DNA of 11,944 nt, from NCBI GenBank assembly GCA_023458995.1, contig JAEWVV010000022.1, positions 1-11,944 of the forward strand. Reading direction: 5' to 3'. Made by a program: the position numbers and the translations under genes. This document shows, piece by piece, positions 1 to 6,812 of the stretch; the stretch's first letter is position 1, and the number at the start of each line of letters is the position of its first letter. This DNA is from Bacillota bacterium. GTDB taxonomy: Bacteria; Bacillota_I; Bacilli_A; Acholeplasmatales; Acholeplasmataceae. The notes under the pieces were generated by a model. The model had not been told where the DNA came from. It worked only from the letters and a program-made list of their open reading frames with translations, and did not search any database.

Positions 1-736
1 CGATGATTTTGTACAGATGGATGCTAAAACATTCTATGAACGTATTCAAAAAGATCCTAATGATATCCCACGAACATCCTATGTCTCACCAGGGACAATG
101 ATCTCTTATTTTGAAGAACTCGAAAAAGAAGGATATGATGAAGCTTTAGTTATTACGATCTCATCAAAACTTTCTGGTTTATATGAAGCGGTTAAACGAA
201 TTGCTGCTGAAGTGAAAATCAAAGTTACAGCTTTCGATTCACTCACATTAGCTTACGCAGAAGCGTATATGGCTTTAGAAGCACACCGTTTAGCAGCTGA
301 AGGAAAATCTGTTCAAGAAATATTACCACGTCTTGAATATATTAGAGATAATGATAAGATTATTTTCGCAGTCGACACATTGTTATACCTTGTTAAAAAT
401 GGTCGTTTATCTAAACTACAAGGTACACTTGGTACCATGTTACAAATGAAACCATTATTACAGATTTCTGATGATGGTAAGGTTGAATCTGTTGAAAAGA
501 TTAGAACGATTCATAAAGCACATCAACGTGTTTTAGAAAGATATATTGAAGAGACTCAAGGTCTTAACGTATTAACCTATATATCACACGCGCACGCAGA
601 TGATTATGTTGAATGGTTTCGAACAGAAATTAAGAAGGTTTTCCCTGAAAGAGAAATCGTTGTTGCTTATTTAACACCTGTTGTTGGAGCTCATACGGGT
701 CCTAAAGGTATTGGTATTGGATACATCAAGTTATAA
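1..736 (+). CDS. DegV family fatty-acid-binding protein, 5' end outside window
   Basis: DegV family proteins bind a fatty acid in a pocket between two alpha/beta domains; the FakB members hand it to fatty acid kinase FakA for phospholipid synthesis. The reading frame is open from the left edge (first full codon at base 2), and about 40 N-terminal residues of a usual 280-residue protein are missing, so the ATG at 17 is an internal Met. Counting from that Met, family signatures are TSYVSPG (20-26, the ligand-binding TSxxSxG loop), ITISSKLSGLYEA (46-58), DTLLYLVKNGRLSK (around 119-132) and the C-terminal HTGPKGIGIGY. No transmembrane segment is seen. It is followed by its own terminator, so it is the last gene of its transcript. 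Which fatty acid it prefers, and whether it is a true FakB, cannot be read from the sequence. Confidence 0.93.
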   Translation, partial: DDFVQMDAKTFYERIQKDPNDIPRTSYVSPGTMISYFEELEKEGYDEALVITISSKLSGLYEAVKRIAAEVKIKVTAFDSLTLAYAEAYMALEAHRLAAEGKSVQEILPRLEYIRDNDKIIFAVDTLLYLVKNGRLSKLQGTLGTMLQMKPLLQISDDGKVESVEKIRTIHKAHQRVLERYIEETQGLNVLTYISHAHADDYVEWFRTEIKKVFPEREIVVAYLTPVVGAHTGPKGIGIGYIKL

Positions 737-739
737 TTG

Positions 740-763
740 AACACCCAGACGGGTGTTTTTTTT
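740..763 (+). terminator. Intrinsic terminator after the degV-type gene
   Basis: A 7-bp stem AACACCC/GGGTGTT (740-746 with 751-757), loop AGAC, runs straight into eight T residues (756-763). It begins four bases after the stop codon. Confidence 0.93.
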
Positions 764-798
764 ATCGTTTGAACGAGGGCGTGATTTTATCGTAAGAG

Positions 799-807
799 TG
801 CTATAAT
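799..807 (+). promoter_or_regulatory. mscL promoter, extended -10
   Basis: A perfect TATAAT at 802-807 is preceded by TG and one base (TGcTATAAT), an extended -10 element. No good -35 lies at 16-18 bp; TTGAAC at 769-774 is too far away (27 bp). The promoter lies between the degV terminator and mscL, so mscL is transcribed separately. Transcription probably starts near 814. Confidence 0.75.
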
Positions 808-834
808 GATGTTATAGGAGGTCTCGAGATAAAA

Positions 835-1314
835 ATGAAAAAATTTTTCCAGGATTTTAAGAAGTTTATTACGAAAGGAAATGTTTTAGATCTAGCAGTG
901 GCTGTAATCATTGGTGGTGCTTTTGGTAAGATTATATCAAGTTTAGTGAACCACATTTTAATGCCTGTGATCAGTTTAATTGCTGGTAAAAAGAGTTTTG
1001 AGGATATTAAAACAGTTTTAACACCAGCAAATGAATTAACAGGTGTTACAGAAAATGCGATTTACTGGGGGCTTTTTATACAAAATGTGATTGATTTCCT
1101 CATTATTGCATTCGTTATCTTCCTCATTATTAGAGCATTTGGAAGAGTATCAGCACTTGCAGAAAAAGCTAAAGCTAAACTTCATGAAGAAGAACTAAAA
1201 GCTCAAGCAGAAGAAAAACGCTTAAAAGAACTTGAAGAAGCAAGCAAACCTAAACAACCTACAGTTGAAGAATTATTAACAGATATTAAAGTACTGCTTG
1301 AAAAGAAAGCATAA
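835..1314 (+). CDS. mscL: Large-conductance mechanosensitive channel MscL
   Basis: MscL forms a homopentameric pore in the cytoplasmic membrane that opens under membrane tension and releases solutes during hypo-osmotic shock. The N-terminal amphipathic helix (1-13) is followed by the family signature GNVLDLAVAVIIGGAFGKI (15-33), which starts TM1 (about 16-45). A periplasmic loop follows (50-75), then TM2 (about 76-100, with the conserved FIQNVIDFLI). The C-terminal helix TVEELLTDIKVLLEKK (143-158) matches the pentameric bundle. The protein has 159 residues against 136 in E. coli; the extra length is a highly charged Lys/Glu/Ala linker (about 105-138). The ribosome binding site AGGAGG (816-821) sits 13 bases from the ATG, longer than ideal, but no better in-frame start is seen. 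The gene is monocistronic, with its own promoter and terminator. Confidence 0.97.
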   Translation: MKKFFQDFKKFITKGNVLDLAVAVIIGGAFGKIISSLVNHILMPVISLIAGKKSFEDIKTVLTPANELTGVTENAIYWGLFIQNVIDFLIIAFVIFLIIRAFGRVSALAEKAKAKLHEEELKAQAEEKRLKELEEASKPKQPTVEELLTDIKVLLEKKA

Positions 1315-1320
1315 AAAAGG

Positions 1321-1350
1321 AAAAGGGCAAGTAAAGCTTGCCCTTTTTTT
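1321..1350. terminator. Bidirectional terminator between mscL and pdxT
   Basis: An 11-bp stem AAAAGGGCAAG/CTTGCCCTTTT (1321-1331 with 1337-1347), loop TAAAG, is followed on the plus strand by T1344-T1350. It is preceded by an A-rich stretch that reads as a T-rich run (TTTTCCTTTTTT) on the minus strand. It can therefore end mscL on the plus strand and pdxST on the minus strand. Confidence 0.92.
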
Positions 1351-1354
1351 ATAC

Positions 1355-1389
1355 AAGGATTGCCCAATGGGGGGGAATGTGCAATCCTT
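1355..1389. repeat. Inverted repeat with G7 tract in its loop, 3' of pdxT
   Basis: AAGGATTGC (1355-1363) is perfectly complementary to GCAATCCTT (1381-1389). The 17-base loop contains seven consecutive G residues (1369-1375; C7 in the pdxT transcript). It begins four bases beyond the pdxT stop codon and has no T-run on the minus strand, so it is more likely an mRNA 3'-end hairpin than a terminator by itself; the terminator at 1321-1350 follows. Confidence 0.7.
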
Positions 1390-1392
1390 ATA

Positions 1393-1962
1393 CTAACTTA
1401 AAGATGTTACCATCTTCAAGAAGTACGAATGAACAGTAGCGTCGTGTGTTAATTCAGGATGAAATGCGGTTACGAGCATGTTTTTTTGTCTAGCTGCAAC
1501 CACTTTTGAATCAACAACAGCTAAGACTTCTACATCCTTGTAATCTTTGATGTATGGTGCACGGATGAAAGTCATCGGTATCTTTTTTGAATCAAAATAG
1601 TCTTCTTTCGAAAAACTTGATAATTGTCTACCGTAAGCATTTCTACATACGGTGATATCCATTAGTCCTATATGCGTTGTTTCATCTTGATCAATCGTTT
1701 TTGCGAGTAATATCATACCAGCACATGTACCCATCACGGGTAGTCCTTGTGCGATTTTTTCTTTGAGTGGATTTAGTAATCCTAATTCTCTTAGCAATTT
1801 TCCCATCGCGGTTGATTCACCACCAGGAAGTATTAAACCATCCATTGGTTTCTCTAAATCTTTTAACTGTCTAATTTGAAATGTCTCTACATGAAGACTT
1901 TCTAACATGTGTTGGTGTTCTATGAATGCACCTTGAAGCGCTAAGATGCCAATCGTAATCAT
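1393..1962 (-). CDS. pdxT: Pyridoxal 5'-phosphate synthase glutaminase subunit PdxT
   Basis: PdxT hydrolyses glutamine and channels ammonia to PdxS in the DXP-independent PLP synthase (12 PdxS plus 12 PdxT, cytoplasmic). It is a class I glutamine amidotransferase of 189 residues, normal for the family. The N-terminus [13 protein letters not shown] (4-16) is typical. LPGGEST (45-51) forms the oxyanion region, GTCAGM (78-83) carries the nucleophile Cys80, and AFHPEL (166-171) supplies His168 and Glu170 to complete the triad. The start ATG overlaps the pdxS stop as TAATG, with GAGG just upstream inside the pdxS end, so translation is probably coupled to give matched subunits. No key residue is missing. 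Confidence 0.98.
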   Translation of the reverse strand: MITIGILALQGAFIEHQHMLESLHVETFQIRQLKDLEKPMDGLILPGGESTAMGKLLRELGLLNPLKEKIAQGLPVMGTCAGMILLAKTIDQDETTHIGLMDITVCRNAYGRQLSSFSKEDYFDSKKIPMTFIRAPYIKDYKDVEVLAVVDSKVVAARQKNMLVTAFHPELTHDATVHSYFLKMVTSLS

Positions 1963-2840
1963 TATTTACCTCTTTCTGCCATTAAAAGTTCGATTTCACT
2001 TTCATTGATACCGACCATGGCTTCGCCAAGGTCTTCTGAGATTTCTGCAAGTATCTTAGGATCGTTATAGTTTGTTACAGCTTTAACGATAGCTTCCGCT
2101 CTTTTTTGAGGATTTCCAGATTTAAAAATACCAGATCCCACAAAGACACCTTCAGCACCGAGTTGCATCATGAGTGCTGCATCTGCAGGAGTAGCAATTC
2201 CTCCAGCTGCGAAATTAACGACAGGTAATTTACCATGTTTATGAACATGCTTGATTAAATCGAGTGATACACCTAATTCTTTTTGTAAAACATAGAGTTC
2301 ATCTTCACGAAGTGACTGAATATGTCTAATTTCTTTTTGAATTTCTCTCATATGTCTAACCGCTTGGATGACATCACCAGTACCAGGTTCACCTTTGGTT
2401 CTAATCATAGCAGCACCTTCAGAAATACGTCTTAATGCTTCACCTAGATTTTTAGCACCACAGACAAAAGGAACACTAAATTTGGTTTTATCAATATGAT
2501 GAAGATCATCAACTGGTGATAAGACTTCACTTTCATCGATATAATCGATTTCAATCGCTTCAAGAATTTGAGCTTCAACAAAGTGACCAATTCTAACTTT
2601 AGCCATGACTGGAATAGAAACAACGCTTTGGATTTCTTTGATCATTTTAGGGTCACTCATACGAGAAACACCACCTGCTGCACGAATATCAGCGGGTATT
2701 CTTTCGAGCGCCATGACAGCTACAGCCCCTGCTTTTTCTGCGATCATGGCTTGTTCCTTATTAGAAACATCCATGATAACGCCACCTTTAAGCATTTGAG
2801 CGAGTTGTTTATTGAGTAAGTATCTTGAATGATTTGACAT
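1962..2840 (-). CDS. pdxS: Pyridoxal 5'-phosphate synthase lyase subunit PdxS
   Basis: PdxS is the TIM-barrel synthase subunit that condenses ribose 5-phosphate, glyceraldehyde 3-phosphate and PdxT-derived ammonia into PLP. Its 292 residues match the family (about 290-295). The two catalytic lysines are in their known contexts: Lys81 in MAKVRIGH and Lys149 in [10 protein letters not shown]; Asp24 (MDV) of the active site is also present. Phosphate-binding glycine motifs appear as [17 protein letters not shown] (209-225) and [10 protein letters not shown] (235-244). The start is supported by AGGAGA seven bases upstream on the minus strand. It is the first gene of the pdxST operon and divergent from the MocR-type regulator gene, an arrangement typical of PdxR control. 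Confidence 0.98.
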   Translation of the reverse strand: MSNHSRYLLNKQLAQMLKGGVIMDVSNKEQAMIAEKAGAVAVMALERIPADIRAAGGVSRMSDPKMIKEIQSVVSIPVMAKVRIGHFVEAQILEAIEIDYIDESEVLSPVDDLHHIDKTKFSVPFVCGAKNLGEALRRISEGAAMIRTKGEPGTGDVIQAVRHMREIQKEIRHIQSLREDELYVLQKELGVSLDLIKHVHKHGKLPVVNFAAGGIATPADAALMMQLGAEGVFVGSGIFKSGNPQKRAEAIVKAVTNYNDPKILAEISEDLGEAMVGINESEIELLMAERGK

Positions 2841-2941
2841 AACGGATCTCCTTGATTAGTATCTAGTTTCATTGTATACTAGAAACTGGTATAGATGAAT
2901 ATTCAGTTTATGAATAAATAAACATACCAGATGGTGGATGT
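2841..2941. promoter_or_regulatory. Divergent pdxST / pdxR control region with dyads
   Basis: This 101-base region holds both promoters. For pdxST (minus strand) the -10 is TACAAT (2876 to 2871) with a weak -35. For the regulator (plus strand) the -10 is TATAGA (2890-2895), extended by TG at 2887-2888, also without a good -35. Possible operator elements are AGTTTC/GAAACT (2865-2870 with 2882-2887, spanning the pdxST -10), CTGGTAT/ATACCAG (2886-2892 with 2924-2930) and the perfect palindrome TGAATATTCA (2896-2905). Weak -35 elements fit an activator-dependent pdxST promoter and autorepression of the regulator, as known for PdxR proteins; the assignment of each repeat is inference. Confidence 0.65.
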
Positions 2942-4288
2942 ATGAATAAACCACGTTATGTAGAAATCTATGATCAGTTTAAAAAAATGATTAGTGATGG
3001 TAAGTATGAAGAAAATCATAAATTACCATCAAAAAGAAAACTTGCAGAATCACTTAAGGTGAGTCCTTTAACGATTGAAGCAGCTTATCTTCAGCTGATT
3101 GCTGAAGGATACGTTTATTCAGTTGAAAAGAAAGGTTATTTTGTTGCTAAAAGAGTTTCTCAAATCTTAAGTGAACTTCCTAAAAAGGAAAGTATCATGA
3201 AAGAACCTGTAAGACATAAGTATCAGTACTCATTCGAAACGAATATTGTAGATACAGAACTTTTTCCAAATGCCACATGGGCTAAGCTATCAAGAGAAGT
3301 CATCTCAGAAAATCATCATGAAATGCTTAATCATACACCTGTTCAAGGCTTAGATTTATTAAGAAAAGAGATTAGTAAATACTTAGCAGTATATCGTGGG
3401 ATTGATGTTTTGGAAAATCAAATTATTATTGGTTCTGGTAGCACATCACTTGTTAACATGATTGTAGAAATCATTGGTAGAAATCAAGTCTATGCCATTG
3501 AAAAGCCAGGTTATACACGTATTGAACAAATATTATTATCGAATGATGTGGTGTTACATCATCTTGATATTGACCATGACGGACTTTCTGTTGATGAGTT
3601 AAATGAACAAAAAATCAAAGCTGTTCATGTGACACCTTCACATCAATACCCCACAGGGATTGTTATGCCTATTTCAAGACGTATTGAACTTTTAAACTGG
3701 GCATATTCTACTCATGGATATGTGATAGAAGATGACTATGATAGTGAGTTTCGTTTTCAGGGGAAACCTATTCCTGCTCTTTTTGGTCTTGATCAAAATG
3801 ATCGTGTCATTTATATGAATACATTCTCGAAAAGTTTAGCACCATCATTTCGTATGAGTTACATGGTTTTGCCGAAACATTTAATGAGTTGTTATGACTC
3901 AATCTCAATCTATCAAGGATGCACTGTACCAACATTTGATCAGTATGTGCTCTATAAGTTTATGAATGGTGGTTATTTTGAAAGACATATCAATAGAATG
4001 CGAAATCATTACAGGGATAAACTCGACTGGATTCTTCATTTTGTTCAACCTTATTCATGGTTAAAACTTCATGGTGTAGATGCTGGCTTACACTTTTTGA
4101 TGGAAGTGATGACAGAAAAGACTGTAGAAGCAATAAAAAAATCACTCAGTCAAGCACATATACAACTTTCAGTGATTGAACATCAAAGACTTTATGATCA
4201 TCCATGTTTAGTGATCGGATATTCTGGAATTCCAAAAGAGAATTTAAGTGAGTATTTCACAAAGTTAATTGAGACAATCAAACCTTAG
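2942..4288 (+). CDS. pdxR: MocR-type PLP-binding transcription regulator, probable PdxR
   Basis: MocR regulators join a GntR winged-helix DNA-binding domain to a fold-type I aminotransferase domain that binds PLP as a sensor. Here the winged helix spans about 1-70 (HKLPSKRKLAESLKVSPLTIEAAY at 26-49, then the wing EGYVYSVEKKGYFV). The aminotransferase-like domain runs from about 95 to 448, with EKPGYTRIEQ (187-196), TPSHQYPTG (231-239), EDDYDSEFRF (263-272; Asp264/265 for the pyridine nitrogen) and NTFSKSLAPSFRMSY, where Lys297 is the expected PLP Schiff-base lysine. The 448-residue length is normal. Divergence from pdxST makes it the likely PLP-responsive activator of pdxST and repressor of itself. 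The ribosome binding site is weak (GGTGG, 2933-2937), so expression may be low. No terminator separates it from the next gene. Confidence 0.92.
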   Translation: MNKPRYVEIYDQFKKMISDGKYEENHKLPSKRKLAESLKVSPLTIEAAYLQLIAEGYVYSVEKKGYFVAKRVSQILSELPKKESIMKEPVRHKYQYSFETNIVDTELFPNATWAKLSREVISENHHEMLNHTPVQGLDLLRKEISKYLAVYRGIDVLENQIIIGSGSTSLVNMIVEIIGRNQVYAIEKPGYTRIEQILLSNDVVLHHLDIDHDGLSVDELNEQKIKAVHVTPSHQYPTGIVMPISRRIELLNWAYSTHGYVIEDDYDSEFRFQGKPIPALFGLDQNDRVIYMNTFSKSLAPSFRMSYMVLPKHLMSCYDSISIYQGCTVPTFDQYVLYKFMNGGYFERHINRMRNHYRDKLDWILHFVQPYSWLKLHGVDAGLHFLMEVMTEKTVEAIKKSLSQAHIQLSVIEHQRLYDHPCLVIGYSGIPKENLSEYFTKLIETIKP

Positions 4289-4309
4289 CTAAGAAAGATA
4301 ATTATGGGA

Positions 4310-4315
4310 TATAAT
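4310..4315 (+). promoter_or_regulatory. Candidate -10 box for the RNA methyltransferase gene
   Basis: TATAAT at 4310-4315 lies in the short gap after pdxR. No -35 is evident at 17 bp. The predicted start near 4322 would leave almost no leader before the ATG at 4324, but about 14 bases before the ATG at 4336. Confidence 0.45.
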
Positions 4316-4335
4316 AAACGTAAATGAGGTTTCTT

Positions 4336-5259
4336 ATGAATAACGAAAAAAAGATGGATTTAAATGAAGGTTTAGCCTATCTTAAAGAAATGATTAATCA
4401 ATCGTATGATGAAATAAATGCGTTAGAAATACTTCAAAGTATGACAGAGAAACGCGTTGTTTCACTACGTGTTAATACGTTAAAAACGACTAAACAAGAA
4501 GTGAAAAAAATCTTAGATCAGGAAAACATCAAATATGAAGATGTCTCATGGTATGATGATGCTTTAGTTATTTTCGATAGTGAGAGTGCATTAGAAAAAC
4601 TTAATTTGTACCAAGAGGGGCATATCTATCTTCAAAGTTTATCTTCCATGATTCCACCACTCATCTTAGATCCAAAACCACATACGGATATCCTTGATAT
4701 GGCTGCTGCACCTGGTGGAAAGACAACAGAGATTGCTGCACTTACAAAAAATCAAGCATTTATTACAGCATGCGAAGCACATCCAATACGTGCAGAAAAA
4801 TTAAAGTTCAATCTTTTACGTCAAGGTGCTAAAAATGTGTCTCTTTTGATTAAAGATGCTTTTAAATTAGATGAGTTTTTCCGTTTTGATCAGATTATGT
4901 TGGATGCACCATGTAGTGGAAGTGGAACAGTCGATTTAAATGATGAAAAGAGTTATCGCTATTTTTCAAATAAACTTGTTACAAAATCAGTTGAAACACA
5001 AAAAAACTTACTCAAAAAAGCCATCCAACTTTTAAAACCAGGCCATGAAATGGTTTACTCAACGTGTTCAATCTTACCTATAGAAAACGAAATGGTTATT
5101 ATGCACATCCTAAAATCGAATCAAGTGGAGATAGTACCTCTACCAGATTCATTTTTTAAGGATATGCCACTTTTACCATCTAAGTTAGAACATGCAGTTG
5201 TTATTAAACCTACTGCGTATTATGAAGGGTTCTTCATCTGTAAGTTAAGAAAAAAATAA
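4336..5259 (+). CDS. Short NOL1/NOP2/Sun-family RNA m5C methyltransferase
   Basis: The protein is an S-adenosylmethionine-dependent cytosine-5 RNA methyltransferase, probably acting on 16S rRNA (RsmF-like; RsmB is the alternative). I chose ATG 4336 because GAGG (4326-4329) lies six bases before it, while the in-frame ATG at 4324 has no ribosome binding site. Numbered from 4336, the SAM-binding motif DMAAAPGGKT is at 121-130, motif IV DAPCSGSG at 190-197 with Cys193, and motif VI YSTCSI with Cys244, giving the two-cysteine mechanism of the family. The N-terminus (RVVSLRVNTLKTT) resembles RsmF. At 307 residues it ends soon after the catalytic domain, while Bacillota RsmF proteins usually have about 450 residues with a C-terminal RNA-binding part. 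The ending is a clean stop plus terminator, so it looks like a naturally short member rather than a broken gene. Confidence 0.9.
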   Translation: MNNEKKMDLNEGLAYLKEMINQSYDEINALEILQSMTEKRVVSLRVNTLKTTKQEVKKILDQENIKYEDVSWYDDALVIFDSESALEKLNLYQEGHIYLQSLSSMIPPLILDPKPHTDILDMAAAPGGKTTEIAALTKNQAFITACEAHPIRAEKLKFNLLRQGAKNVSLLIKDAFKLDEFFRFDQIMLDAPCSGSGTVDLNDEKSYRYFSNKLVTKSVETQKNLLKKAIQLLKPGHEMVYSTCSILPIENEMVIMHILKSNQVEIVPLPDSFFKDMPLLPSKLEHAVVIKPTAYYEGFFICKLRKK

Positions 5260-5262
5260 AAA

Positions 5263-5316
5263 AATCCCCTTTCTATGAACAACACCAACTGTGTTGTTTT
5301 TTTATGAAAGGGGATT
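5263..5316. terminator. Nested bidirectional terminator
   Basis: The inner hairpin AACAACAC/GTGTTGTT (5278-5285 with 5291-5298) is followed by T297-T303 in plus-strand reading (5297-5303) and ends the methyltransferase transcript. The outer stem AATCCCCTTTC/GAAAGGGGATT (5263-5273 with 5306-5316) encloses it. On the minus strand the outer stem is followed by T-runs (complement of the A-runs at 5251-5264) and would end the padR-HAAS transcript. Confidence 0.88.
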
Positions 5317-5332
5317 AAAAGTTTTAAATTAT

Positions 5333-6433
5333 TTACGCGTTTTCAATAATTGCAGTAATCGGAATTAAGAGAAATGCTAACCATGAAATGTTAAACATAT
5401 CAAAGAAATAACCAACTGAAAAGAAAATAACAACAGCGATGAAAGGCATTAATGCAGTTAATCTCACTTTATCAAACAAGATGATTGCAAGTACAGGAAC
5501 AGCTAAGAAGACTTGCCATGCCCATGCCCACGCATCAAATCCAAAACCTAAGGCTAAGAAAATACCTGCAGTAAAGATAACAAGAGCAAGCATGATCATC
5601 GCTTTTTTACATTCACGAACATCAACGTTACCGACGATAAAGTGAATATCACCAAAAATTAAACCAACTGCAATCGGTAGAAGAAAGCCAATCGTTCCAT
5701 AGCCCCATGCATTTACCTTTATACCCATGTAGAGATAAAAGCCAATCGCTAATGCAAAGGATAATTCATATAATACAACTTTTAGAATACTTTTTTCATG
5801 AAGGAAACCTAACATGGGGATGATTAAGAAAACAAGCCATCCTGGATTCCATAAATCATGATAAAAACCGAGGTATAAGAATACGATCACTGCAACAAAG
5901 GGTGAAATCGCAATCGGTAATTCTTTAATCTTAGTATGGACTAAAATCGCAACAATAGGTACTGATAAGAAAATAAGCCAACCTGGATGCCACAATTCAA
6001 ATCCCCAACCTAATATCAGATAAATAATCACACTAAGTAATGGCATAATCGCAACAATTCCATCTTTTAAACGTGTTTCAAGTAGGATGGCGGTTACAGG
6101 AATGGATAAGAAAACAAGCCAACCGGGATGCCACATATCTTCATAAAAACCTAAGAAGAAGAAAATGATTAAACTTAAGAAAGGCATAACTGCTATAATC
6201 TTTGTTTTAATATTCTTTTCTTTTTTTCTTTGAAGTGTGTCATTGAGTTCTTGAGTGGCTTCTCTAGGCGTACCAAGCATTGCCCACACTTCTTCATCAG
6301 TCTTACCTGATGCAAGCGCATCTTCGTAGAGCTGATCATAATCACTTATGATTTCATCCATATCTTTTTTGCTTGCTTGATATTCCTCAAGTACAGCTTT
6401 TAATTCTTTCAAGTATTTAGCTTTCACTTTCAT
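5333..6433 (-). CDS. HAAS (DUF1700)-domain membrane protein with six two-helix repeats
   Basis: Function unknown. Residues 1-75 form a soluble helical region with the HAAS/DUF1700 pattern (YLKELKAVLEEY, later DEEVWAMLGTPREATQELN), a domain usually encoded next to a PadR repressor, as here. Residues 78-366 are very hydrophobic and made of about six repeats of two membrane helices each. The clearest unit has the pattern PFxxxIIFxxLGFxxDxWHPGWLVFLSIPVxAI; the marker Trp falls at 101, 148 and 195 (47-residue spacing), then degenerate copies follow near 243, 302 and 347. That predicts about 12 membrane segments. The gene overlaps the padR end by 17 bases. AGGAGG lies only two bases from this ATG, so the GTG two codons further on (6427) may be the true start. 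PadR and this protein probably form one regulatory unit, perhaps responding to envelope stress; that is inference. Confidence 0.85.
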   Translation of the reverse strand: MKVKAKYLKELKAVLEEYQASKKDMDEIISDYDQLYEDALASGKTDEEVWAMLGTPREATQELNDTLQRKKEKNIKTKIIAVMPFLSLIIFFFLGFYEDMWHPGWLVFLSIPVTAILLETRLKDGIVAIMPLLSVIIYLILGWGFELWHPGWLIFLSVPIVAILVHTKIKELPIAISPFVAVIVFLYLGFYHDLWNPGWLVFLIIPMLGFLHEKSILKVVLYELSFALAIGFYLYMGIKVNAWGYGTIGFLLPIAVGLIFGDIHFIVGNVDVRECKKAMIMLALVIFTAGIFLALGFGFDAWAWAWQVFLAVPVLAIILFDKVRLTALMPFIAVVIFFSVGYFFDMFNISWLAFLLIPITAIIENA

Positions 6434-6740
6434 TTCCTCCTAAAAGCCTGAAGACGCCACCTAAAAATGAGCGCCACTCGGTTGCATATTCATCTAATTT
6501 CTTTTGTCCGAGTTCTGTCATACGATAATACTTCCGGGGTGCTCCAATTTTTGTTTGTTCAATATATGTTTCAAATAGTCCTTGTCCCGTCAGCCTTCTT
6601 AAAATGGGGTAAACCGTATTCTCATTAACATCAATTTCTTTTGCGAGTGAATCGATGACTTCAAAGCCATACATATCCCTTTTTGAAATAATGGCGAGAA
6701 TACACATTTCTAAGATCCCTTTTTTGAATTGAGTATTCAT
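6417..6740 (-). CDS. PadR family transcriptional repressor
   Basis: A small winged-helix repressor of 107 residues (subfamily PadR-s2 by size), expected to bind DNA as a dimer and release it on an unknown signal. The N-terminus FKKGILEMCILAIISKRDMYGFEVIDSL (5-32) is the family signature. ENTVYPILRRLTGQGLFETY (40-59) is the recognition helix and start of the wing, and GAPRKYYRMTELGQKKL (66-82) is the conserved wing end. The start ATG (6740-6738) is fixed by AAGGAGGTG six bases upstream; an earlier in-frame ATG (6800) lies across the promoter and has no ribosome binding site. The next gene overlaps its end, so both are one operon. Paired dyads over the promoter point to autorepression. Confidence 0.94.
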   Translation of the reverse strand: MNTQFKKGILEMCILAIISKRDMYGFEVIDSLAKEIDVNENTVYPILRRLTGQGLFETYIEQTKIGAPRKYYRMTELGQKKLDEYATEWRSFLGGVFRLLGGNESES

Positions 6741-6755
6741 AAGGCACCTCCTTAC

Positions 6756-6768
6756 TGTGTTTTGCACA
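6756..6768. promoter_or_regulatory. Candidate PadR operator, site A
   Basis: TGTGTTTTGCACA is a TGTG-N5-CACA dyad located just downstream of the padR -10, near the transcription start. Its reverse complement matches site B at 12 of 13 positions. Confidence 0.68.
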
Positions 6769-6773
6769 CTACT

Positions 6774-6802
6774 ATAATACATCGGTCCTGTGCGAAACAC
6801 AA
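6774..6802 (-). promoter_or_regulatory. padR-HAAS operon promoter
   Basis: On the minus strand, -35 TTGTGT (6802-6797) and -10 TATTAT (6779-6774) are separated by exactly 17 bases. Transcription should start near 6767, inside operator site A. Confidence 0.75.
6789..6801. promoter_or_regulatory. Candidate PadR operator, site B
   Basis: TGTGCGAAACACA is a second TGTG-N5-CACA dyad, overlapping the padR -35. Its centre is 33 bp from the centre of site A, about three helical turns, so two dimers would sit on the same DNA face. Confidence 0.68.
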
Positions 6803-6812
6803 TACCTAAATT

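Noticed and set aside
2568..2819. Plus-strand frames opposite pdxS (2568-2819 and 2605-2799)
   Set aside because: They are antisense to a highly conserved gene, have no ribosome binding sites, and their translations resemble no known family.
5439..5645. Plus-strand frame opposite the membrane-repeat gene
   Set aside because: Shadow of the repeated hydrophobic codons on the other strand; no start context and no family resemblance.
5333..6433. Repeats as a mobile or satellite DNA element
   Set aside because: The repetition is at protein level with an open frame through all copies, and DNA copies have diverged; it is a duplicated protein unit. No transposase, IS ends or CRISPR repeats were seen anywhere in the window.
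6741..6800. Longer padR start at 6800 adding 20 residues
   Set aside because: The extension covers the padR promoter and operator dyads, does not resemble PadR proteins, and AAGGAGGTG is placed for the ATG at 6740.
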